In this document: piece after piece, positions 56,939 to 64,000 of the stretch | Layout: every line of letters starts with the position of its first letter | Numbering within the stretch: the stretch's first letter is position 1 | Made by a program: the position numbers and the translations under genes | Assembly (NCBI GenBank): GCA_019456195.1 | Contig: VRUK01000011.1 | Coordinates: 1-64,000 of the forward strand | Reading direction: 5' to 3' | Origin: Planctomycetota bacterium | GTDB taxonomy: Bacteria > Planctomycetota > Phycisphaerae > Sedimentisphaerales > Anaerobacaceae | DNA length: 64,000 bases | Notes under the pieces: model-generated | What the model saw: the letters and a program-made list of their open reading frames with translations, nothing else | What the model was told of the DNA's origin: nothing | Database searches by the model: none

Positions 56939-58219
56939 ATGAGAACTAATTTTCGAAACAAGTTTTTTTGCATATTATTTTCAGCCGCCTTGGCGCTTAT
57001 ATCATTTAACTCAGCCATAGCGGAGAATTGGCCGTGTTTTCGAGGGCCAACCCGGCAGGGTATATCCCATGAGAAGGATATCCCAATCGAATGGAGTCAA
57101 ACATCCGGCATCGTCTGGAAGACACCGATTCCGGGCGAGAGCTGGTCATCGCCTGTCGTGTTCGATGACAGGGTGTTTGTCACTACTGCAACGGACGGAG
57201 GCGCCTCATTTCGCCTGTTATGCCTCGACAGGCTGACAGGTACTGTCCTTTGGGACAAACAAGTACTCCGGCAAACCCCCGGACACAGACAGAAATTTAA
57301 CTCGTATGCCTCTTCCACGCCGGTAACCGATGGTCAATATATATACGTAGTAGCCTTTGACGGAACCATTGCCGCGGTTTCCAACGAAGGTAGTATCATT
57401 TGGACACATCAGGAATTTGAATTTTACAGTGAACACGGCCTGGCGGTTTCACCAATATTGTACAGAGATTTGCTGATAGTTCCCTTAGACCACAGCAGCA
57501 GCGGAGCGGATAAAAGACTTGGATGGCAAAAACCATGGGATAAAGCTGTGATACTTGCTGTAAACAAGAATACAGGTAATGTGCAGTGGAGAGGCCGGCG
57601 AGGGCTTTCCTGTGTTGCACATGTTACACCCCAAATTCTGAGTGAGAACGGCCGGGACCAGCTCATCAGCTCGGCAGGTAATGTAGTGCAGGGTTTTGAC
57701 CTCAAAACCGGCCGCAGAATTTGGACCGCCTCAAATCCGGGCGAAGGTGTAGTCCCTTCTATCGTTATTGGCGAAGGTCTGATTTTTACTACGTCAGGAT
57801 TTGGAGACTCGGCAATCCGCGTCATTCGCACAGGCGGCAAAGGTAACGTTACAGAGACACACATTGCGTGGGAATCAGCCGAAGATGTCTCCAAGGTCCC
57901 GTCAATGCTTTATGCAAAACCCTTCCTTTTCCTGGTTACTGAAACTGGTGTTGCCAAATGCCTCAGAGCGTCAACCGGCAAAGAAATATGGAGAGAGCGT
58001 CTGGGAGGGAAATACTCGGCCTCGCCGATCTGGGCCGACGGAAGGATTTATTTTCTCTCCGAGAAAGGCAAGACCACCGTTATCGCCGATGGAGGCGAAT
58101 TTAAGGTTCTCGCTGAAAATGAACTTGAAGAAAAGTGCATCGCAAGCCCGGCAGTTTCACAGAAGCATATTTTCATTCGGTCGGAGAATAATATCTACTG
58201 TATCGGCCGGGGCCCGTAG
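56939..58219 (+). CDS. Secreted PQQ-like beta-propeller protein
   Basis: A 426-aa exported propeller with signal peptide 1-29 (AIAEN). WPCFRGPTRQG opens the mature chain, and repeats with GTVLWDKQVL, GNVQWRG, GRRIWTAS and GKEIWRERLG mark PQQ-type blades. Such proteins in planctomycetes are binding or scaffold propellers and have no clear catalytic site. It is third in a probable operon, 56 bp after the oxidoreductase. Confidence 0.8.
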   Translation: MRTNFRNKFFCILFSAALALISFNSAIAENWPCFRGPTRQGISHEKDIPIEWSQTSGIVWKTPIPGESWSSPVVFDDRVFVTTATDGGASFRLLCLDRLTGTVLWDKQVLRQTPGHRQKFNSYASSTPVTDGQYIYVVAFDGTIAAVSNEGSIIWTHQEFEFYSEHGLAVSPILYRDLLIVPLDHSSSGADKRLGWQKPWDKAVILAVNKNTGNVQWRGRRGLSCVAHVTPQILSENGRDQLISSAGNVVQGFDLKTGRRIWTASNPGEGVVPSIVIGEGLIFTTSGFGDSAIRVIRTGGKGNVTETHIAWESAEDVSKVPSMLYAKPFLFLVTETGVAKCLRASTGKEIWRERLGGKYSASPIWADGRIYFLSEKGKTTVIADGGEFKVLAENELEEKCIASPAVSQKHIFIRSENNIYCIGRGP

Positions 58220-58290
58220 GTTATAAGCCTTTATGTTCGAGCCTGCCAGATGTGTTCATGTGTTCTTGATGTAGATATAAAACAAGATGC

Positions 58291-58941
58291 TTAAAACGTT
58301 AACTCGTCTTTAGGGGTATCATACTTACAATCCTCATTTTTTGTGAATTTCTGAATATCCGCGCGAACACTGCATACTTCATCCCTGAGCATCTCAACTT
58401 GGTGTTCCAGATCTTCTTCACGTGTCTTTTCTTTTCCCTCAACAGCCTTCTCAAGATGATATTCCTTCGGTTCTTCGACCTCTTTGGCAATATCATTATC
58501 TTTGTCCGGGCCGGCGATGCGAAAAGTTTTACTCTGCCAACATAGCTTCACCCATCTGATGAATCTATAAACACCTGTTCCGCCAAACCAGACAGACCAA
58601 ACAGCCAGGTACCCTCCTATTGCACTGCCTAAACCTGCCAATACGAACAACATGATTACTTGATTTTTGGGAAGTGTCACCCAGAAATTACCTTTAGCTT
58701 CTTCTAAGTTGTTAAGGCAGCTGCTCACAGCCTCCTCATTGGACTTAAAATAAGTAGGCTCAGTTTGACGGCATGCTTCCCAACCCTGGAATTCCTTGCT
58801 GTAAATGTCCAGTTTGTTTCGTGCCGTATAATACTCACCGGCCATTAACAGAACGCAAAAGCAAGCAGAGAAAACGCTTACACATATCGACAGAAAAAGC
58901 GTTATTTTGCGCAGTCCATATTTTCGCTTCATTCGCTTCAT
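58291..58941 (-). CDS. Two-helix membrane protein with charged coiled-coil tail
   Basis: A 216-aa protein not recognised. Two membrane segments (about 15-36 and 95-125) flank an exported loop with paired Cys. The last 70 residues are a charged coiled coil (VEGKEKTREEDLEHQVEML and onward) in the cytosol. GGGAGG lies 8 nt before ATG 58941. The second sRNA candidate lies about 190 bp upstream and is transcribed away from it. Function unknown. Confidence 0.65.
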   Translation of the reverse strand: MKRMKRKYGLRKITLFLSICVSVFSACFCVLLMAGEYYTARNKLDIYSKEFQGWEACRQTEPTYFKSNEEAVSSCLNNLEEAKGNFWVTLPKNQVIMLFVLAGLGSAIGGYLAVWSVWFGGTGVYRFIRWVKLCWQSKTFRIAGPDKDNDIAKEVEEPKEYHLEKAVEGKEKTREEDLEHQVEMLRDEVCSVRADIQKFTKNEDCKYDTPKDELTF

Positions 58942-59085
58942 AATATTATCCTCCCACATATAAAATATAACTTATCACAGTCGAGTAGCAAAAAAAGAGA
59001 AGACAATTCCTATTTAATAAGAAAATACTCTGATTTGTGGTCTTTTGAGGGCAAAATAACGAAAAAAACGTCATAATCGGAAAAA

Positions 59086-59124
59086 CCGTTACATTTCATA
59101 TTACCGGTGGCACTTAGTTATAGT
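59086..59124 (+). promoter_or_regulatory. Promoter-like block of sRNA copy 2
   Basis: CCGTTACATTT (59086-59096), then GTGGCAC (59107-59113), then TATAGT (59119-59124). The same order and spacing as at 8453-8491 on the other strand. Confidence 0.5.
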
Positions 59125-59130
59125 CTTTAC

Positions 59131-59249
59131 CTTTTTCATATCCCAAAGAAAGATAAAGATGTAAAGTGTATTTAGAGTGCCTAATATACACAGTAATTAA
59201 AGCCCTTGCTTAATCTAACCCGCCTCCTCTTAAAGCAGGGGCTTTTTTT
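59131..59249 (+). ncRNA. Candidate anti-Shine-Dalgarno small RNA, copy 2
   Basis: A non-coding span of about 120 nt. A hairpin GTGTAT/ATACAC (59166-59191) is followed by a terminator with stem AAAGCCCTTGCTTAA (59199-59213) and its complement (59230-59245), then seven T. The terminator loop carries CCTCCTC, complementary to the Shine-Dalgarno sequence. Upstream block and terminator stem match copy 1, while the middle is diverged. A small gene starts 174 bp downstream, so a leader or attenuator role is a second possibility; copy 1 has no such neighbour. Confidence 0.6.
59199..59249 (+). terminator. Rho-independent terminator of sRNA copy 2
   Basis: About 14 paired bases with a small mismatch, GC-rich core GCAGGGGC, and a TTTTTTT tail. 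One of the strongest terminators in the window. Confidence 0.8.
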
Positions 59250-59422
59250 CATAATCCGCATTTTCTGCCTCTTAATTACAGTAAAGTTGACAAACTCCGA
59301 TAGTTTTTGCTCCAGGCCGATGCGTTTCGTATATTTTAAAGGGAATCCCAAAGACTGCCCCCTCTGCGCGTATGTAAGTTGCTGTAGGAAAAATAGTTAA
59401 GCTAATATTGAGGAGAAATATT

Positions 59423-59644
59423 ATGGGAGAGGCGGTAAAAGGATTTTGGCAGCATACCAACGGTAAAATTTACGCCGTCAAAAGCGATACTTTCGGAAAG
59501 CTCATCGGGGGAGTAGGACCTTTAGACCCTGATGACCTGTACGAGCTCGATGAATACGACTACAAGCCTGCAATAATCGATTGGCTTCAAGAGGCGATAG
59601 CATGTCATAAATTGCATCGAATCAATCCCATCTTATGTAAATAA
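59423..59644 (+). CDS. Small acidic protein of 73 aa, family not recognised
   Basis: A short frame with a good ribosome site (AGGAG near 59411) before ATG 59423. The protein opens with GFWQHTNGKIYAVKSDTFG, is acidic in the middle (DPDDLYELDEYDYKP) and ends HKLHRINPILCK. No signal peptide. It may be a small cytosolic regulator; the composition is that of a real protein. It lies between sRNA copy 2 and a palindromic element. Confidence 0.55.
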   Translation: MGEAVKGFWQHTNGKIYAVKSDTFGKLIGGVGPLDPDDLYELDEYDYKPAIIDWLQEAIACHKLHRINPILCK

Positions 59645-59656
59645 CGATCCGCCATT

Positions 59657-59818
59657 CTTAGAGTGCCTAACAAAATGAATCGTAACACCGAAAACGAGCG
59701 TTTTCGTCTCGGCACCGAAGGCGAAGCAGGCCATCTGAGGATGGTCGATGCAGTCTGACACCGTCCAGACACGAAATAAGCCGTTTGAATGCAGAGTCAT
59801 TTTGTTAGGTGCTCTTAG
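59657..59818. mobile_element. MITE-like palindromic element with 25-bp inverted ends
   Basis: Left end CTTAGAGTGCCTAACAAAATG (59657 on) and right end (59794-59818) are inverted copies over 25 bp with four mismatches. The 162-bp element has no reading frame and an inner partial palindrome around ACGAGCGTTTTCGT. Such structure fits a non-autonomous MITE. No target-site duplication is evident. Confidence 0.6.
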
Positions 59819-59824
59819 TACATC

Positions 59825-59843
59825 GTGCTGTTAGCACTTTTTT
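59825..59843 (+). terminator. Terminator GTGCT-GTT-AGCAC with six T
   Basis: A 5-bp perfect stem with a 3-nt loop and a T6 tail, just after the palindromic element. It may end transcription from the small gene at 59423. Confidence 0.5.
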
Positions 59844-60006
59844 ACTCTTAATGATAAGAGCTTAATAGAACTCGACATGGATTACCACACCTCCAGGCCA
59901 AAGAACAGAAAACTTACTTGTGCTTTTAACGAAAATCTGTTCTTATAGAGCCAAGCTAAAGGATTAAGAGGGTAATTGTGAAATATATTTTTATGAGGAG
60001 AGTAAA

Positions 60007-61359
60007 ATGTTGCGAAAGATATTACCGGCCATTCTGATTACTTGTATAGCTTTTTCTGCAAACCACTCAGCATTTGCAAAAGACAGTGACAACGGGTGGA
60101 TTTCCCTGTTTAACGGTAAAAATCTTGATGGCTGGAAAGCCAGCGAAAATAAAGACACCTTCAGTGTCCGGGATGGGATAATTGTTGTCAAAGGCCCGCG
60201 GAGCCATCTGTTCTACACAGGCACTGCCGAGGGTGCGAACTTCAAAGATTTTGAGTTCAAGGCCGACATAATGACAAAACCCCGGGCAAATTCCGGAATG
60301 TATTTCCATACGCAATACCGTCAAACCGGCTGGCCGAATAAGGGCTATGAGATACAGGTCAACAACTCACACACTGACTGGCGAAGAACAGGCTCTCTTT
60401 ACGGTATAAACGATGTCCGCAATTCGGCCGCAAAAGATAACGAGTGGTTTACCCAGCACATTATTGTCGATGGAAGACAGATCACTGTTAAGGTTAACGG
60501 CAAGACTGTCATGCAATATGCAGCACCGGAAAAACTATCGAGCGGAACGTTTGCATTACAGGGCCATGACCCGGGCAGCACAATTTATTACAAGAACATA
60601 ATGGTCCGCCCACTGCCAAGACCTGATTTCCCCCTCGTTGACTACCATGTCCATCTAAAAGGTGGATTGACCCTGGATGAAGCGATTCAGAATGCAAACG
60701 AAAGGAACATGAAGTTTGGTATCGCAGAGAACTGCGGCCTCGGCTTCAAAGTCACCGACGACGAAAAACTCCGGCCATTTCTGAACCTTTTGAAAGGCAA
60801 GCCCGTTTACAAGGCGATGCAGGCCGAAGGCCGAGAATGGCTTAATATGTTCTCGCCGAATATGATTGCGAAATTTGACTACGCCTTCACCGATGCCATG
60901 ACCTTTACCGATAAACGCGGCAGGCGTACCAGGCTTTGGATGCCGGATGAAGTTCATATTGACGATAAGCAGGAATTTATGGATATGTACGTTGAAAAGA
61001 TTGTCTCTGTCCTGAGCGAGCCGGTTGATATCTACGTCAATCCTACTTTTCTGCCGGCGGTTATAGCTGATGAATATGATAAGCTTTGGACACCAAGGCG
61101 AATGAAAAAGGTCATAAAAGCCGCCGTCAAAAACAATGTAGCGATAGAAATCAACGCCAGATACCATATCCCTAACAAGGCCTTTATAAAGAGGGCCAAA
61201 AGGGCCGGTGTAAAATTCGCTTTCGGAACAAACAACGGCGGCCGAGAACTCGGACATCTCGAATATTGCCGAAGAATGGCAAAAGAATGCGGCCTAACAG
61301 AAAAAGACATGTTCTCACCGAAACCAGATGGCAAAAAACCAATCCAGCGCCGAAAATAA
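60007..61359 (+). CDS. Secreted DUF1080 domain fused to PHP-like amidohydrolase domain
   Basis: A 450-aa exported protein. The signal peptide is 1-24. The DUF1080 (3-keto-disaccharide hydrolase, concanavalin-like) domain spans about 28-202, with GWISLFNGKNLDGWKA, NSGMYFHTQY and GYEIQV. From 208 onward a PHP-like metal hydrolase follows, with VDYHVHLKGG (HxH), a mid-chain EVHID and a late KFAFGTNNG. The fusion links sugar binding or cleavage to a metal phosphoesterase/hydrolase fold. The ribosome site is GAGGAG before ATG 60007. A terminator follows directly. Confidence 0.8.
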   Translation: MLRKILPAILITCIAFSANHSAFAKDSDNGWISLFNGKNLDGWKASENKDTFSVRDGIIVVKGPRSHLFYTGTAEGANFKDFEFKADIMTKPRANSGMYFHTQYRQTGWPNKGYEIQVNNSHTDWRRTGSLYGINDVRNSAAKDNEWFTQHIIVDGRQITVKVNGKTVMQYAAPEKLSSGTFALQGHDPGSTIYYKNIMVRPLPRPDFPLVDYHVHLKGGLTLDEAIQNANERNMKFGIAENCGLGFKVTDDEKLRPFLNLLKGKPVYKAMQAEGREWLNMFSPNMIAKFDYAFTDAMTFTDKRGRRTRLWMPDEVHIDDKQEFMDMYVEKIVSVLSEPVDIYVNPTFLPAVIADEYDKLWTPRRMKKVIKAAVKNNVAIEINARYHIPNKAFIKRAKRAGVKFAFGTNNGGRELGHLEYCRRMAKECGLTEKDMFSPKPDGKKPIQRRK

Positions 61360-61392
61360 TAAATAAGCAAAAATCTCATCAATCGAATTGTA

Positions 61393-61420
61393 GGGGCAAC
61401 CCCGTGTGGTTGCCCTTATT
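61393..61420 (+). terminator. Terminator of DUF1080-PHP gene (REP-like)
   Basis: GGGCAACC / GGTTGCCC with a 6-nt loop and TTATTT tail. Part of the same sequence (CCGTGTGGTTGCCCTTATT) recurs at 62524-62542, so the terminator is also a dispersed repeat. Confidence 0.7.
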
Positions 61421-61432
61421 TGCTTAGTGAAT

Positions 61433-61465
61433 AAAAAAAGGGCCGCAAGCTGATTCTTACGGCCC
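61433..61465 (-). terminator. Terminator of PEP-CTERM gene
   Basis: GGGCCGTAAG / CTTGCGGCCC with one mismatch position and a run of seven U on the minus strand. A partial copy occurs at 63015-63040. Confidence 0.8.
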
Positions 61466-61491
61466 CTTAGTTTTTTATTCAGCAAATACTC

Positions 61492-62178
61492 TTACAGCGT
61501 TCTTCGTCTTCTCAGCCAGCCGACAAAGCCTGCACCAATGCTTGTAAGTAAAACGGCGCCCGGAGCGGGAATTGGTTCTACCGTTGGTGTTATCGCTAAA
61601 TAAGCGGCCGGCCCATGCTCTAAAGATCCAAACGATACATATGGCCCATTCAGTGCAATAGTGCTGGGAACTGCAAATTGGAAGTTGAATCCTGCATAAT
61701 CATCTCCCGACGTATAGAGACCTCCTATAAACGATGTAACATCTAAGGTTACAACTGATTCCCCTGAATAGGCAAATGAAGTGTAAAGGGAACCTGCATT
61801 AAAATCACTCAGCGACAATACACCATCCCCAGTGTAAGTAAACACATCAATAGTAAAAGGGTAAGGTCCCATCGCGCTAAAAACGGGTAATACTAAATCC
61901 GCACCCGTTAAAGGGCCAGATAGGCTCGGAAGCTCGAACTCGATAATACCCCTGTCTTCGAATGGAAACGAAACTCCGAGATTGTCTAATGCCTGAACAG
62001 TTGTCCCGGCAATAACATCGTCTGGAACACCGTCTTTAGGTGAGCCTAATCCATCTCGAACAAACCCATCTACAGTAGGCATTGTTGGAGCTGCAATTAG
62101 CGGTTCATTGGCCGCAAGCATCAAAAAGGCCAATACACTCAGTAATAATATTCCCCTCAATCGTCGTCTTTTCATCAT
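61492..62178 (-). CDS. PEP-CTERM-type exported protein
   Basis: A 228-aa secreted protein. The signal peptide begins MMKRRRLRG and ends near LIA-APT. A beta-rich middle resembles DNRLRE/lectin-like exported domains. The C-terminus PIPAPGAVLLTSIGAGFVGWLRRRR is a sorting tail: a Pro-rich motif, a membrane helix and a basic cluster. The consensus VPEP is replaced by IPAP. The exosortase that should process it is not in this window. AAGGAAGG precedes ATG 62178 (a second ATG follows directly). Confidence 0.75.
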   Translation of the reverse strand: MMKRRRLRGILLLSVLAFLMLAANEPLIAAPTMPTVDGFVRDGLGSPKDGVPDDVIAGTTVQALDNLGVSFPFEDRGIIEFELPSLSGPLTGADLVLPVFSAMGPYPFTIDVFTYTGDGVLSLSDFNAGSLYTSFAYSGESVVTLDVTSFIGGLYTSGDDYAGFNFQFAVPSTIALNGPYVSFGSLEHGPAAYLAITPTVEPIPAPGAVLLTSIGAGFVGWLRRRRTL

Positions 62179-62523
62179 CACGTCCTTCCTTTCCTTATGG
62201 TTCTTCCCCCGGCAATTCAAAAAAAGTTTGATCGCTTAACGATTGTTTTCTCCATCCTGTACATATTTCCTTGTATTATCGGGGGACTGAAGCTAAAGAG
62301 ACAGACTTAATCACCCTTTTCCTGACAATATCAATGTATAAGAGTGACATCACAGAATCAAGAGAAATTTTCTCAATATTGTGAAATTTTTTGCCGGAAA
62401 GATGGGGACAGTTACTGGGAAATATAGGGATAGTACCACTTTTGAAAAAGTCCAAATTCACAACCAAGGGTGCCACGCCCAAACTTGTTTGACCGTGTTA
62501 AATCCTCAAATCCAGGCTTTACC

Positions 62524-62609
62524 CCGTGTGGTTGCCCTTATTCACCACGATGCTGTCCCGATGTGCTGTTTCCATTATCGTTGTAGGGGCCGTTCGTGAA
62601 CCGCCCTGT
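62524..62609. repeat. REP remnants
   Basis: CCGTGTGGTTGCCCTTATT repeats part of the 61393 terminator. It is followed by a second palindrome, GGGCCGTTC-GTG-AACCGCCC (62587-62606), with one mismatch. Both look like dispersed REP units. Confidence 0.5.
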
Positions 62610-62634
62610 TTTCTAATTCTCCCCTGTCATCTCT

Positions 62635-62721
62635 GAAAGCGTGTCGCCTTTCTGCGGCTAGTACCGCTAATAATTTTCTGGTATCCGGGTAATTATACCC
62701 AACACCAGGAGACACGCTTTC
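62635..62721. repeat. Branched palindromic element (outer stem and two hairpins)
   Basis: An 11-bp perfect outer stem GAAAGCGTGTC / GACACGCTTTC encloses two inner hairpins, GCGG-CTAGTA-CCGC and CTGGT..GGGTA-ATTA-TACCC..ACCAG. The 87-nt unit would fold as a three-way junction. It may be a dispersed repeat or a structured RNA. Confidence 0.55.
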
Positions 62722-62904
62722 ATAAAATCAAATCGAGAAATAACAGAATCCAAACCAAACTATTCTATCAATTGAATCCGCAAAATTAAAGACAACTCCA
62801 CAAAAAAACTCAAAGGCAGGATGGGCTTTAGCTTGTGCCCAAGGTACCCATGCTGTTTTCTTAGAATTTCGGATTTGCAGTTGTTCCCCAATACGCTTCA
62901 CGAC

Positions 62905-62927
62905 CTGTCCTGAGCACAGCCGAAGGA
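62905..62927. repeat. REP-like palindrome, second relative
   Basis: TCCTGAGCACAGCCGAAGGAA resembles the 574-592 element, with changes in the middle. Confidence 0.45.
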
Positions 62928-63037
62928 AGATACACTTCACCTTTTATATATATTTTTGCTATTTACATTTTGATTTTCAAGTGTCCACATGGCATACGGA
63001 TTGGCTGAGTTAATGAAAAAAAGGGCCGCAAGCATCT

Positions 63038-63168
63038 GGCTTGCCTTAATTTTGCCACTATCTGTGGTCCGCTAAACATCTTTTTCATGATAGGTTTCCT
63101 TTCAAAAATATATATATCTGTTGATTATCCTCTCATAAAAACTGGACCAGTTTTTGGGGAGCAGACCA
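63038..63168 (-). mobile_element. IS3-family remnant (left end and orfA start)
   Basis: On the minus strand, TGGTCTGCTCCCC (from 63168) looks like an IS3-type inverted end, followed by AAAACTGG/CCAGTTTT. AAGGAAA then precedes ATG 63088, with a product starting MKKMFSGPQIVAKLRQA, the typical OrfA helix. After 17 codons the similarity stops, and the sequence joins a partial copy of the PEP-CTERM terminator. Transposase is thus dead. Confidence 0.6.
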
Positions 63169-63312
63169 CTACCGATCCAGGTAGTTCAGCAACTCGCAGG
63201 TCATTCGGATATCTCTACAACAAGGAAGTACTACTTAACTGTTCGGTCTGAAGATATGGTTTCTGCAATCAAAGTGGTGAACAGTATTTTTGCCAAAGCG
63301 AAAGCCAATTGA
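63169..63312 (+). pseudogene. Tyrosine recombinase (integrase) C-terminal remnant
   Basis: This frame is too short to be listed as a gene, but it reads LPIQVVQQLAGHSDISTTRKYY. The His of AGHSD and the Tyr of KYY are the last catalytic residues of a phage-type tyrosine recombinase, and the tail SEDMVSAIKVV is typical. It has no start and begins directly at the IS3 end (63168), so the IS inserted into the integrase and the N-terminal part was then lost. Stop at 63310-63312. It lies 88 bp from the tRNA-Arg fragment, as expected for an integrase beside its att site. Confidence 0.75.
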
Positions 63313-63399
63313 CACAAAACGCTAATTTTAAGCGTTTCTGCTGCTTCAAGAGCTGACAGCATGTATGCCAACTCTTATTATTACAAGCACTTACAAAAA

Positions 63400-63446
63400 T
63401 ACGCCCGACAGGATTCGAACCTGTGACCTTCGGTTTAGGAAACCAA
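63400..63446 (-). tRNA. 3' fragment of tRNA-Arg(CCT), probable att site
   Basis: Minus strand: anticodon arm TTGGT-TTCCTAA-ACCGA (anticodon CCT), a 5-nt variable loop, T arm ACAGG-TTCGAAT-CCTGT, then CGGGCGT and A. No CCA is encoded. The D arm and 5' acceptor strand (expected ACGCCCG) are absent upstream, so the gene is cut at the anticodon stem. This is the usual footprint of tRNA-targeting integrases. Confidence 0.85.
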
Positions 63447-63681
63447 TACAGAAACATCGTAAGCCGTTTATATGTCGAGCGTTACGAAAATTGTCTATTT
63501 CCGAGGTAGCCAATGAGGGCGTTTTTTTGGCAGGAATATAACCTTGACTTATAAAACTTTTCGGGCGACAATAACGTCGATTCGAAGACTTTTTCAGGCT
63601 GTGCCGGTGGAGTTGGCGTTTTGTCGGTTTCCAGCGATTTCATGCGAAAGGAAGCGGAGGCTTATGGAGTGAAAAAAAAGC

Positions 63682-63711
63682 TTGACCTTATAGGATTACA
63701 TAAGATATAAT
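63682..63711 (+). promoter_or_regulatory. Strong sigma-70 promoter
   Basis: TTGACC (63682-63687), 18-nt spacer, TATAAT (63706-63711). It should drive the partial gene at 63829. An AAGGAGG at 63760-63766 ahead of TTG 63772 could serve a 13-codon leader peptide. Confidence 0.65.
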
Positions 63712-63828
63712 AGTATGGATATGTCCTATTGGTTATAGTGTCCTCAAGAAGATTGTTTAAGGAGGGAGCCTTTGACATCCGATATAAGCTGTGTAGGCAT
63801 AGCCTATTCTTAAATATGGAGTTCCGAT

Positions 63829-64000
63829 ATGACTGAGCCTTTCAATTTCTCAATAAACAAAATTGCAGACCACATGGAGAAAGTGGGGGTTGATATTCGC
63901 CCAGTAATTGAAGTCAAATTGGATCGAGAGAAATTATATGGCTTTGGCAGCAAATTAGTTGAGAAGTACCCTAACCTCTTTGAGAGTCTGGTTCAGTCGC
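63829..64000 (+). CDS. Partial CDS at window edge, family not recognised
   Basis: The frame opens at ATG 63829 with GGAG upstream and stays open to the end of the window (57 codons). It begins MTEPFNFSINKIADHMEKVG and continues with charged, mixed residues. No signal peptide. It is the first gene on the presumed island side of the tRNA fragment. Confidence 0.6.
   Translation, partial: MTEPFNFSINKIADHMEKVGVDIRPVIEVKLDREKLYGFGSKLVEKYPNLFESLVQS

Larger units (their letters stand above)
62179..63828. other. 1.65-kb non-coding repeat and mobile-element junction
   Basis: No intact gene here. From left to right it holds REP-type remnants (62480-62610), a branched palindromic element, a second REP relative near 62905-62927, a terminator-like partial copy (63015-63040), an IS3-type orfA stub, an integrase tail, a tRNA fragment and a strong promoter. 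Each is listed separately. Confidence 0.6.

Noticed and set aside
62728..62940. Minus-strand frame of 70 codons
   Set aside because: It runs over a REP-like repeat, has no ribosome site and reads like translated repeat DNA (LRLCSGQ).
63064..63168. Inverted repeat between GTGGTCCGCT and AGCAGACCAC
   Set aside because: The left part is the orfA coding sequence; only the right part is an IS end, so the match is partial and probably chance.
63269..63457. Minus-strand frame containing VTGSNPVGR
   Set aside because: That peptide is the translated T arm of the tRNA fragment, a common false gene.

Overview
The window looks like a chromosome segment from a planctomycete, most likely of the class Phycisphaerae (Sedimentisphaerales-like). 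This is inferred from the gene families, not from a marker gene. They include two large secreted hydrazine-synthase-alpha-like proteins with CxxCH haem motifs, a Tat-exported sulfatase, DUF1080, DUF5703 and ThuA proteins, a PEP-CTERM-type protein, many Tat or Sec enzymes aimed at polysaccharides, and intergenic regions rich in palindromic repeats.

Layout. 1-752 is repeat-rich and non-coding. 753-6005 holds a DPP-IV peptidase, an ornithine cyclodeaminase-family protein, a GH51-like glycosidase and a YgbA-type small protein. 6279-12458 is housekeeping: an ABC-F ATPase, a DEDD exonuclease, glyoxalase II, a THUMP-type rRNA methyltransferase and a DEAD-box helicase. 12562-14880 and 37700-40228 are two paralogous transcription units with the same promoter, leader, terminator and C-terminal module, but a PA14 domain at the N-terminus of one and a LamG domain in the other. 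15032-33000 mixes ThuA, rubrerythrin-like, thioesterase and Fe-alcohol dehydrogenase genes with secreted carbohydrate enzymes and the two haem proteins. 33027-37489 is a tight three-gene operon: an ATP-grasp/M20-like fusion, a cytosolic gamma-glutamyltransferase and an N-formylglutamate amidohydrolase. 40368-50928 is a long minus-strand run. It begins with a polyamine module (pyruvoyl arginine decarboxylase, agmatinase, deoxyhypusine-synthase-like protein, DapB-fold dehydrogenase), continues with a symporter and two secreted helical-toroid proteins, and ends in a DAHP synthase-chorismate mutase fusion. 51160-62178 has a Tat aldo/keto reductase with a ruined active site, three tandem membrane-protein paralogues, secreted sialidase-like, Gfo/Idh/MocA and PQQ-propeller proteins, a DUF1080-PHP fusion and the PEP-CTERM protein. 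62179-64000 is a mobile-element junction: REP remnants, an IS3-type orfA stub, the C-terminal end of a tyrosine recombinase, a 3' fragment of tRNA-Arg(CCT), then a new promoter and a partial gene.

The most unusual signal is a pair of paralogous non-coding RNA candidates, on the minus strand at 8307-8447 and on the plus strand at 59131-59249. They share an upstream promoter-like block and a Rho-independent terminator whose loop carries an anti-Shine-Dalgarno motif (CTCCTCC or CCTCCTC). This is the architecture of translation-repressing sRNAs. All identifications were made by eye; no database or folding program was run.
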